Assembly: GCF_000346465.2 (NCBI RefSeq)
Contig: NC_034016.1
Coordinates: 1,937,352-2,001,351, forward strand
Direction: 5' to 3'
DNA: 64,000 nucleotides
DNA from: Prunus persica
Taxonomy: Eukaryota > Streptophyta > Magnoliopsida > Rosales > Rosaceae
How positions within the stretch are numbered: the stretch's first letter is position 1; each line of letters begins with the position of its first letter. A program made the translations under genes and the position numbers. Below are positions 21,976-31,241 of the stretch, piece after piece. Under the pieces are notes generated by a model. That model was not told the origin of the DNA. It saw nothing but the letters and a program-made list of their open reading frames with translations, and ran no database searches.

Positions 21976-22775
21976 CTATCTTATACACAATATTATCATC
22001 AATCTGTACTTGAATGTTCCCTTTGTCCATCACAAATATGCTTGAATTATCTCCTAGCTTCACATGCTCTCTAAAATCTTCATTTAAATCAAAGAATAGA
22101 GATTTGTTACCACTCATATGATTGCTACACCCAGAATCCAGGTATCAAACATCGGGTTTTAGTTTCTTCTCCTCAATGTAAGCCATCAAGAGTACTTCTT
22201 CTGATTCAGCATAATTAGATTGTTCTTCCTTTCCAGCAGATTCTGGGCACTTATACTAATAGTGACCATATTTGTGGCAATGGTAGCATTCAACATTTGA
22301 CTTGTCCCACGTTCCCACCTGTTCAGGTGTTTGCTAGTTTTCACACTAGCGTCCTCTCCCACGTCCGCGACCTCTTCCTCGAATGTTCCATGTGGATGAG
22401 TTTCCACGGCTGTTGTCATCTCCTAGTGAGACCTTCAATAATTTCTCTTCAACAACCTGGCTAGTCATTTGTTGTTCATGAAAGAGTAGAGAGCTTTGTA
22501 GTTCATCGATGGAAAGTTCAGTAACATCTTTGGATTCTTTAATGGAGCATACCACATAAGCAAACTTTGTGGTCATTGAGCAGAGAATTTTCTCGACAAT
22601 GATTACATCTTCCATTCGTTCTCCATTGATACACATCTTGTTTGCAATTGCCAATGTTCATTCCAAATAGTCTGTAACACACTCGCCTTCCTTCATGGTA
22701 AGAATCTCAAACTCTCTGCGGAGAGCTTGTAGCTGGGCTCGTTTCACACGAGCCGTTCCTTGATACTTACTGTTT
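21975..22775 (-). pseudogene. copia gag-protease fragment
   Basis: Minus strand, N to C: KYQGTARVKRAQLQALRREF (22770-22700), TMKEGECVTDY, then ANKMCINGERMEDVIIVEKI, ELSIDELQSSLLFHEQQM, an Arg-Gly-rich stretch (RGRGRGRGRG) preceding a CCHC-like knuckle, and a DSGCSNHMSG protease site near 22120, each allowing for frame breaks. This is a UBN2/Retrofit-type gag. The element is truncated on both sides: at 22775 it abuts the palindromic array, and downstream it fades into the dispersed repeat at about 21975. The LTR-like segment at 25087-25263 has the same orientation and could be its 5' end. Confidence 0.8.
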
Positions 22776-22794
22776 AAATATTTATATATAAAAA

Positions 22795-23929
22795 AGTATA
22801 TCTGCACAGTTGTACTTGGGTCTTTAAAATTTTAAATAAATAGTACAAGTATAGCTGCATGGCTATACTAGGGTCCTTTTTTTTTTTCCCTCATTTTCGT
22901 TAGTCGATATGAGTAGTTTAGAGCATTATCCATTACTGTTAGGCCATTACCCGAGTCCTTGTTATCTTCTATTGATTTTTAACTTTTCTAGAGTTTTTAC
23001 CTGTATAAATAATTTAGCATTTTGCCGTTTAATAATCGTATTATACATATATATATATACATATTTTTCAACAATACTTTCATTTTTCGTACACAAAGCA
23101 AACGTACAATACACTTACATACGTATTTTTCATGTTTAATACACACGTTTTTACAAAATTGTCAATAATACACACAAAATTCACATATTATACACATAAT
23201 TTTACTTATTATTGAATAAAATATTATATAGTGCCCGAACTTTATGATCATTCATATGCTTCTTTTTACTCTTCGATTGATTAATAGTCACTCTTGCAAG
23301 GGTTTATTTATTTATTTTAAATTTAACAATTTATAACTTTTTAAATAAATAGTATAGCCACGCGGCTAGACCTTTGAATATAATATATTTTAAGAGTATC
23401 ACCAGGCGGCTACACTCTGTTTTTTGGTCATTTGTTTTTAAAAAACTTTCGGCTATACTCTATGATTTTTCTAATTTTTTTTAACAATATATTTCAAGAG
23501 TATAGACACGCGGCTATTTCGGGGTTTTTTGACTTCTTCGATGAATAGTATAGCCGCACGGCTACATATATATAATCTTTTTTTAGTTTTTTTTTAATCA
23601 ATAGTATAGCGGCCCGACTATATGTTAAAATTTAATATATTTCTAGACCATAGCCGCGCTGCGATACAAGGGTTGTTTTAACTTTTTTTTTTAAATAAAT
23701 AATATAACTGAGCAGCTATACATTTAAATATAATATATTTCTAGAATATAGTCACGTGGCTATATTGGGTTTTTTTAAATATAATTTTTTAAATAAATAG
23801 TATAGCCTCGCCGCATGGCTTGTTTAAATACTTATATAAAATAAGTATATTTGCGTGGCTATACTTCAGTCTTTTAAAAAAAAAAATTTTAATAAATAGT
23901 ATAACGTATAGCTACGTGACTATACTAGG
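22795..23929. repeat. Array of short palindromes, consensus TATAGCC-N4-GGCTATA
   Basis: At least a dozen imperfect hairpins occur, at approximate starts 22795, 22848, 23351, 23395, 23450 (half), 23499, 23547, 23603, 23647, 23701, 23745, 23799, 23843 and 23905. From 23603 on, start-to-start spacing alternates about 44 and 54 bp. The shorter spacer reads like 'tttaaatataatatatttctag', the longer like a T-run followed by 'aaataaatagtatag'. The arms have C to T changes that often still allow G-T pairing. No coding capacity. A related cluster is at 41425-41612. Confidence 0.85.
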
Positions 23930-24320
23930 GTCCTTTTTTTTCTCCTCATTTTCATTAGTCGACAAAGTAATTTAGAGCAATATCTATTACTATTAGGCTA
24001 TTACCCGAGTCTTTGTTGTCTCCTTTTGATTTTTTTTACTTTTCCAGAATTATTACCTGTATAAATAATTTAGCATTTTACAGTTTAATAATTGTATTAT
24101 AATGTATTTTTCAACACATATGTATTATAATCGTAATAATAGCATTTTTCCATTTTCCGCATAAAGCAAAAGTACAATGCATGTACGTACATATTTTTCA
24201 TGTTTAAAACACGCATTTTTACATAATTGTCAATAGTACACAAAATTCATGTATTATACACATAATTTTACATATTATTGAATAAAAATAATATATATTA
24301 AAATATTATACAATGGCCGA
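22848..24320 (+). repeat. Direct duplication flanking the palindrome array
   Basis: 22848-23250 and 23905-24320 align as direct copies: each runs from a palindrome through 'agggtcctttttttt', 'attacccgagtc', 'acctgtataaataatttagc', 'tttttcatgttta', 'attatacacataattttac', to 'attgaataaaa' and a 'gcccgaact/ggccgaact' end. The copies are 1,057 bp apart, so this is a tandem unit of about 1.06 kb with an incomplete second copy, or an element with ~400-bp terminal direct repeats. Confidence 0.75.
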
Positions 24321-24329
24321 ACTCCAAGT

Positions 24330-25263
24330 CCTTATATAGATATGGATTGATAATTAAAAGACTTCAAGTCTTTATTTAATTATATAAGAATAATTTAGGG
24401 ACTTCAGGTCCTTGCATAAAATAAAAATGAAATCAAAGAAAAGAATTAAGTAAAAATTAAATTAAATTAAAATTAAAATATTGCAATAAAATAAATTATT
24501 GAAACTTCTGGCTCCAATGAAAATGAATAAAAGAGCTTCAGGTCTCCATTTTCCTTTTAAGAATTGGGTAACTTCAAGTCCACAAATATTTATATTAAAT
24601 AGATTGAAATCTAAGGATCTTCTGCCCTTACATGATTGAATAAGAACTAAGAAACTTACAGTCCTCCATTAATATTTATAATATAAGGATTGAAATCTAA
24701 GGATCTTTTGGCCCTTATATGATTGAATTAAAACTAAGGAACTTCTAGTCCTCTATTAGTTGTATAAGGATAGAAATTCTCGAGTCTCTCACTCTGCTCC
24801 TTAATGAAAATCTCGAATTGCTGACAAATAACAAAATACAGTTGAAATCTTGTAAATAGATAGATAAGATAGATATCTATAATGAACATGCAAATTTGTC
24901 AAAATTCATGCACTACATATGTAAATGAGAAATATAACAAAACAATTCTTATTTGTTGGAAACCTTGTCAGTCAACTTCCTTTTGATGATGCACTTCTTT
25001 CCATTTTATAAGCCTATGTAATAAGAGCTTTCATACTTGAGACGAAACTGTAACATCTCAAGTGGTTAGAGACTCATGCTGATAACGTACTCTTCTTTCA
25101 TAAAACTTGTACTCTTCTTTCATAATCACCTATTTATAGACTTACAATGATAGAAAGCTAACCCACAAATTATGAGCTAAAGGCTACTAATTACATAGGT
25201 TACAATATATCAAAAGGTGGAGGTAATGGATGTAAGTCATCCACATTCTATGTATTTATAACA
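24330..25263 (-). mobile_element. Short LTR plus leader of a minus-strand retrotransposon (partial)
   Basis: On the minus strand, 25263 begins TGTTATAAATACATAGAATG. About 175 bp later the phrase GTTATCAGCATGAGTCTC (25086-25069) matches the leader wording common just after the 5' LTR in some plant copia elements. The LTR-like part contains 'tctataaatagg', a TATA-like box. Farther in (24330-24840) are many imperfect repeats of 'gacttcaagtcctt'. A second LTR was not found. It may be the start of the element whose gag lies at 21975-22775, split by the palindrome block. Confidence 0.5.
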
Positions 25264-25309
25264 AAAACCTATTTGTTGTATTGAATTTATTTATAAAAAA
25301 AACCTATAA

Positions 25310-25720
25310 GAGCATCGCCAACAGTAGTAGCAAATCAAACTCTTCAAATTGAAGTTTGTTGACCTACGTGGCAATGTGAAAAGCTTTGTTTGATACTTTA
25401 ATATTTGGTGCCCCAGCTAACTCTTCAATTCAATTAATGCAATGTTATGGAAAAGAATGAAAACATGTGAAAAATGTCTATGTATTTATTGATTGAAAAG
25501 AAAAAAAAAAGCATGTTTTTAACATTTTCAAGTTAGGTTTTATTTTTCCCAAGTAAAATATATGTTTTGAAGAGCCAGGGTCAATTTACCTATCTTGAAG
25601 AAAGAGAAAAAGGTTGTAGCTTTGATGACTGAGTTTGACAAGGTTGTTGGAGAGGGTTTTAATGATGTGACTCACATATTTTAGCATTCCAAATTGTTAA
25701 AGAGGTTATTGGAGATGCTC
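25310..25720. mobile_element. Tourist-like MITE (TAA target duplication)
   Basis: 411 bp. Ends gagcatcgccaaca and tattggagatgctc are inverted repeats, flanked by TAA at 25307-25309 and 25721-25723. The 3-bp TAA duplication and GAGCATCTCCAA ends point to the PIF/Harbinger superfamily. Non-coding. Confidence 0.75.
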
Positions 25721-26116
25721 TAAATTAAAGGAAAAATCCAAAATGGGTAATGTTTGTTTTAATTTGAAAGATGTGTGAAATACTATTATTATCCTTGCAT
25801 TATGATTTTCACAAAGGAAAAAAAAACACTTATGTCATTGTTGTAATTTTTAAGTTTTTCAAGGCTTTTATGGTATATTTAGTCCTTTTAAAAAGTCAAA
25901 TGGATGTTTTTTTCCCTTCTAAATTTGGGTATTGTAAGGTTTTTCTATATTGAAAAGTCCTACTAAAATTGCACGATGAGTTCCATTGGTTATATGCTTC
26001 TATTTTGGAAGTTAAAGCTATTGGTCTTAAGTATGGGCTAAATATCTGTGTTTAGAGGACTTGGTTTTTTAAGGTGATTCATAAGCAGGGGTGAGGGGCA
26101 AAACTTCAAGCTCTAA

Positions 26117-26441
26117 GGGCCAGTTTGGCATTGCTGTGCTGTGAAAATAATCGTTGTCAGATTTGCTGTGAGAGAAAGTAGTTTGGCGTTTAGTAAACTT
26201 TTTGTTAAAAGTGTTGTTGGTATTGATTCTTGCATAATCAGAAAACCCAGTGCCTTTTCGAAACTGATTCCAGCATAATTAGAAAATGAAAACATCTCAT
26301 TAGCTACTTTCCCTTATAACTTTCTCTCACAGTAATTTTTAACAATAAATGATTTTATCATAATTTACCAAATGGTCTAGGCTTCTCAATTTTTTTTTTT
26401 TTAAAACACTTACCACCTCAAATAAGCAATGCCAAATGGGC
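26117..26441. mobile_element. MITE with gggccagtttggcattgct ends
   Basis: Left end gggccagtttggcattgct; right end agcaatgccaaatgggc. These inverted repeats pair over about 17 bp with few mismatches. Interior mirrored phrases include 'gctgtgagagaaagtag' against 'tttctctcacag'. Target duplication unclear ('ctaa' on both sides). A hAT-type MITE is likely. Confidence 0.65.
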
Positions 26442-27019
26442 ACTAATTAGAAAAATATTTAAATGTTCGAAGTACAGAACAAGGCATAGATTTTCAAAAT
26501 ACCAAAAATGGGAAAAGGAACAAAATATAGTCTAATAACAACAAACAAGAAAAGAAAGCAAAACTCAGAAATTGCATGCATTTGTTAGGGGAGGACATAA
26601 GGCCTTCTCCATCCATTTGGGGCTAAACCCAAATTTTTCTCCTTTAAAAAGTAATTATTTAGGTTTTGTCCGGACTCAAATTGTTTTTTCTCCCAACCCT
26701 CCGGACTCAAATTTTAAGTCCGCAACTTTATTAAATTGTTTAAGAATGGTTTAAGTCTTTTTTTTTTAATGGATAACTTTTCTTCATTCAATCTTTTTAA
26801 ATAACTTCATAATTTAATTTTTTGAACAATTTGACCTAAACAAATTGAAATTCCACAAATATAATTTAATTCCAAAAAAAAAAAACACAACATAATTCTA
26901 AAAGAAAACACACAATACTTCAAATTCACCATACATGAAACCCAATAAGAATAAACTAATAACCACCATCGTGGGGGTTTATAATAGTCCCCTGAGTTGT
27001 CTTCAGGATTAACATTAGA

Positions 27020-28525
27020 CTATTGACCATGTGCATGTTCTTGCATAATTTCATCTCGTTTATTCCCCCAATACTTCTTCTTTTTTGAAGTAAATTTGGA
27101 AATGTCCATGGACATTATTTTTTGTTCTTGGGCTTCCTTATCTTGTTGCTTCTGATACGCATAAGCATCAGCTTGATCTTGGACAAACTTGTCCAATATG
27201 TTGAGCTTTCGTCTCCTATCCTTCTCAAAAGCAATACCTTGCTCAACCAATGATTCCAAATACTTATCCCTTGTTTGTTGAGAAGCCTTATCCATCCTCC
27301 ATTCTTTTTTTTTTTTTCTTTTTTTTTGTGCAGCCTTTTGTTTATCTCGCCCCTCAGGCCGTGGACTAGGCATGGTGATATCGTCTACGTCATTATCCAA
27401 CTTCACAATACTTGCACTAGCTCCAGAAGATCGTTGTGTGGGAGGCTCATTTATATCGTTCCACTTTGGACAATCTTTTAAGATTTCCCAAGCATGGTAC
27501 AACTTGAAATGCCTATTTGGAGGCTTATTATCATTAAGAAAGATCGTTTTCGTATACACTTTCTACACATGAAAAAATAAATTTAAGTTTGGAGTTGAAT
27601 AAAATTACAAATAGAAATTTAAAGCTTTAATAAGAATGGTTACTTACCATTAGGGGTGGGCAACGGTTTGGTTTGGACCGATTTTTGCCTCAAATTAGAA
27701 CCGATTCAATACTATTCATCCGGTTTGGTTCGGTTCGATTTTAATTAAAAAATTCAAAATCTGTCCGGTTTGGTTTGAACCGGTTCCGGTTCGATTTTGA
27801 ACCAGATTATAAAAATTATTTTTTAATACAATTCTCAACTGAAATATTATTTTTTTACTTGAAAATTAACAAATTATTCAATTTCATATAAAAATAAATA
27901 TTAAAGTTAGAAAAGAGAGATATTTTGAAATTGAACTTAGATAAATATTAGTTTTTTTGTTGTTGTTGTGAAATTAAAAATATAGCATTAAATATAAATA
28001 TATATTGAAATTATATATATTTTTTTAATTTGACCGGTTTGGTTCTGCTAGGTCCGATTTTTGAAGACATGGAATCGGATCCAGAATCGGTCCAAACCCA
28101 TCCGGTTCGATTTTTGACCGGTTGTTGACTTTTTGATCAACTCGATTTTTTTTTCGGTTTGGTTCAGTGCAGTTCAACTTAGATTTTTGGTTCGCCGGTT
28201 TGAGTGCCCACCCCTACTTACCACATTATGTAGATTTAAGCCACTTTGTGAGTTCGTATTTGCCTTAGTCAAGCATGTCTTCCAAAGAGAACATTGTTGG
28301 TTGATAGTCTTGAACCACAAAGCAATGGCTTGATATGTTCGTAGCTCAGGTCCACTAATGCCCGAATCATTTTTCAGAAATTTTTGACATACACGCTTCC
28401 AAAATGTGTCGATTGCTTGATTGGTGCCAATAGCCCTATCTTCACTGACAAAAACCCACCCTTTGCACAATGCCTCAACTTCTTTGGGGCCTCAAATTCA
28501 CACCTCTTTGAGATTTTGTGGACAT
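27020..28525 (-). pseudogene. Harbinger ORF2: Myb/SANT-like, NAM-associated C-terminal domain protein
   Basis: Exon 1 (28525-28222) starts MSTKSQRG, changes frame near 28490, then reads APKEVEALCKGWVFVSED, TFWKRVCQKF, and ends at a GTAAGT donor (GLNLHNV). Exon 2 (27562-27020) reads KVYTKTIFLNDNKPPNRHFK, LYHAWEILKDCPKW, then a charged segment KKRKKKKEWR and a coiled-coil-like KDRRRKLNILDKFVQDQADA. This trihelix-like plus 'NAM-associated' layout is the usual second protein of plant PIF/Harbinger elements; it binds the transposon ends and brings in the nuclease. The frameshift in exon 1 and the lost nuclease partner argue against function, but exon 2 is fully open for 180 codons. Database matches are often misnamed 'glutathione S-transferase T3-like'. 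Confidence 0.75.
27650..28215. mobile_element. hAT-type MITE inside the ORF2 intron
   Basis: 566 bp. Ends ttaggggtgggcaac and gagtgcccacccct are inverted repeats, flanked by the 8-bp duplication acttacca (27642-27649 and 28216-28223). The interior is rich in 'ggttcggtttggttc'-type phrases, as in many plant MITEs of this kind. On the minus strand the duplicated 8 bp is tggtaagt, the splice-donor sequence of ORF2. Confidence 0.85.
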
Positions 28526-28866
28526 CTTCAACAAGAATGAAAGGAGATTGATGAGATTGACAAAGGAAAAATAAATTGAGAAATAGATAAAATATTTTTG
28601 GTAGATTATTTGAGAAATGGGTGGGTATTTATTGAGTTTGGAGTGAGTTACATCATAGAAGCTTGACATGTGGCACGACATAGTTGCCATAAAGCAGCAG
28701 CACAGCAGCAGGTGGGGCCCACCGAAATTTTCTGGGTCCATGCAATAGCTAGATTGTTATTTTGTCCCAAATTTGGTTTTTTCCAAATTTTGGCCCCTTC
28801 ATTTTATTGAATTGGGAGAAATTTTGAGCTATATTTTGGATTTGGCTTCATAGGTTGGAGATAGCC

Positions 28867-29834
28867 TAAAGGTAAAAACAAAATTTTCTCAAGTAGTGGG
28901 GGGTCAGGCCCAGACATGGCTCTACAAGTGGCATGGATATATATGGTTTGAATGGAGAAATTAAGACCTTGGTTTCCTTATTTGTGCCTTATCTGGAACA
29001 GATCCACTCGATTATTTTGGATATACGAGTTGGAGGGGTTTCTATTGGAGGCTAGGGTTCAAACTGATTGGATTAGAAAGAATAAATATCCTTTATTAGT
29101 ACTAGTGTCCCGAGATCATGTCTCGGCTTTTAAGTCGTGGGTCTAAAGTAAAGGGGTTGGTGTAGTGATAACATATGGGATAATTATACTTCAAAAATGC
29201 ACATAATGGGATCGTGGTGAGATTATCTTTTATGCTATTCACATTCATTTTTGAACACCAAGCATGACATCATATTAAGCTAATCTAATCCTACTATTTA
29301 TTATACCCATAAAACGAGTTATTGTACTAGATTTTGCCTTTAATGAACATTCTTAGAGGATTTAACTTGGAATATTATTCTAATATCGGAAAGATAATGA
29401 ACATTCTTAGAACATTCGTAGGGGATTTAACTTGGAATATTGGAAAGATAAGTGGCTCATTATCCACGTGGCCTTTCCGTATTGGTTGTGTTATTAGAGG
29501 TGGCACCGTGGCACACTGTTTAATTTTGGTCTTCTTTTGTCCTAGTCTTCTAACACGAAACAATTTCTATTTTGTTTCTGGCCTATATATGTACATATAC
29601 ATGTACTTGTTATTAACACGTAAAAATATTATCATGTACTATTTTTTATGAAATTAATAACAAAAGAATAGTAGGAGACGACTATTCTAGAGTGCTAATA
29701 ATCGTTCCAGAGATTTATTTATCGCAATTGATAACATTTTTCGCCATTCAATTCAACTTCATTTCATATGTTGAATAGGCTATGGTAATTTCATGACACT
29801 ACTACAATTCATGCCTACAATTAAGTTTTATGAA
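28867..29834. other. Intergenic
   Basis: No gene recognised. 29345-29450 contains a local duplication ('gatttaacttggaatatt' twice, 'gaacattcttaga' twice), typical of replication slippage or a broken insertion. Around 29570-29600 there is an alternating 'tatatatgtacatatacatg' stretch. Confidence 0.4.
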
Positions 29835-30420
29835 CTACCCTGTACTCCTAAGGACAGGGCAGATTGAGGCTGTCTCTTGGGAAGAAGTACCCAATTTTTC
29901 ACCCTTCAAAAGACTTCCAAGCAGTTGTCCAGGGTCGTAAAAGAACTCCACCTTCACAATTTTGTTGTGCTCATCCACCTGTTTGGGAAAAACAATCCCC
30001 TAATCAATTACTTAATTAATAGAAATGGACAAAGATAAGATCGTTCATACATAGTGTTATGAATCCACTCAAATTATAAAATGTGTACATCATGAACCAA
30101 CAGTCAAACATCTCAAAATCCAAATCAAACTAGACGAGCTTTTAACCTACTTAGAGAGGCCGAGTAGGGTTAGAGAAGTACCGTAAAAATGGACATTCCA
30201 CACACTTCAAGTTTGCCTATTTCTTCCAGGGTTATGCCTTTCCTTCCTGATATTTGTTGATTAATTATTAATTATTACCATTTAGACTGAAAGTGTACTT
30301 AGTGGGATCAAGTGTCTTGAAATCATCAAGGTTGGCCTTATGGAAAAGCTCCATCTCCCATGTCTTTACAAGGTTCTGCACCTCTTCTTCTAGTGACCCA
30401 GGTGGCCATATCTGACATAT
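29835..30420 (-). pseudogene. Pathogen-related protein pseudogene (internally deleted)
   Basis: Minus strand, in order: IWPPGSLEEEVQNLVKTWEM and ELFHKANLDDFKTLDPTKYT, ending SLNG at a GTAATA donor near 30280; then RKGITLEEIGKLE joined directly to VCGMSIF (about 30250-30180); then VDEHNKIVKVEFFYDPGQLL, GSLLKGEKL and CPVLRSTG with stop at 29837. These are the N-terminal, middle and last blocks of the plant 'pathogen-related protein' family, whose normal length is about 230 aa. Some 60-70 residues between KLE and the GMSIF block are missing, as is the N-terminus before IWPPG. The exon edges remain splice-like. The upstream side is cut by the MITE at 30430-30804, so it is a dead copy. Confidence 0.78.
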
Positions 30421-30429
30421 ATAAGCTTA

Positions 30430-30804
30430 TTGAGGGATCCCTCAAATAAGCTTATTTGAGGGACACCCTTTGTAGGCCCCACTCCGGATTGTATTTCACT
30501 AATCCAAACCGTCTATTTTGTAGATATTCATTCAAAGATCATCTCTACAAAAAATCACTTGAATCCGATATCATTTGACCACTCAATTGAGTTATTGAAA
30601 TTTTAGTATTTTCTTGAAGAACCGTGTTCATTGATTTTGTAAGACACAATTGAATGTCGAAACGGTTTCCGATTTGTCTAATTTTTTGTAAGGATGATCT
30701 ATGAATGAAGACCTAAAAAATAGATGATTTGGATCATTGGAAAAAAAATTATAGGGTACCCTAAAGGGCGTCCCTCAAATAAAATTATTTGAGGGATCCC
30801 TCAA
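30430..30804. mobile_element. Stowaway-like MITE with long inverted repeats (TA duplication)
   Basis: 375 bp. The two ends match as inverted repeats for about 47 bp (ttgagggatccctcaaataa...), each containing the internal palindrome tgagggatccctca. TA flanks both sides (30428-30429, 30805-30806). The TA duplication suggests Tc1/mariner (Stowaway); the very long arms are unusual for it. It directly abuts the pathogen-related pseudogene. Confidence 0.75.
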
Positions 30805-30814
30805 TAGAAGGGGA

Positions 30815-30816
<2 letters not shown>

Positions 30817-30846
<30 letters not shown>
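30817..30846. repeat. (TA)n microsatellite
   Basis: About 15 TA units, immediately after the Stowaway-like MITE. Confidence 0.9.
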
Positions 30847-30852
<6 letters not shown>

Positions 30853-31241
30853 TAATCATTTGTAGAATGGCATCAATAGTCGCACCACAGAAGTCATCAA
30901 TGACATAATTACAGATGGTTACAGACCCCTGGGTCTGCATATATCCATTACTTATCTCATCCTGATGAAGATATCCACATATATCCTAAAAAAGACACGA
31001 AGAGTTATTTATGGTTATCAAAATAATGTGCTTACATGTGAAGCTGTTCAATGTCAAAATCACATGCACTATCTTTTCTCTTAATAAGGTAAGGTGGGTT
31101 GATCATTCCTCCACACAAAACACAGCATTCCGCAGCAGTAAATAATCATCAAACAACTCACATTTTGTAATGTAGCAGTGGAACTCCTTCCCGTGCTGAA
31201 GATTTGTTGGTAATTGTAATGTAATTACGTTCAATTGCAGA

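Larger units (their letters stand above)
26601..28866 (-). mobile_element. PIF/Harbinger element retaining only the Myb/SANT-like ORF2
   Basis: Terminal inverted repeats ggccttctccatcc (26601) and ggttggagatagcc (ending 28866) are flanked by TAA at 26598-26600 and 28867-28869, the Harbinger duplication. The 2,266-bp interior encodes no nuclease. It does encode, on the minus strand, the companion DNA-binding protein (27020-28525), itself split by a nested hAT-type MITE at 27650-28215. It is a non-autonomous derivative. Confidence 0.82.

Noticed and set aside
22795..23929. Possible CRISPR-like array
   Set aside because: Regularly spaced palindromes superficially resemble one, but this is plant nuclear DNA, spacers are repeated A/T sequence rather than unique, and the repeats are diverged.
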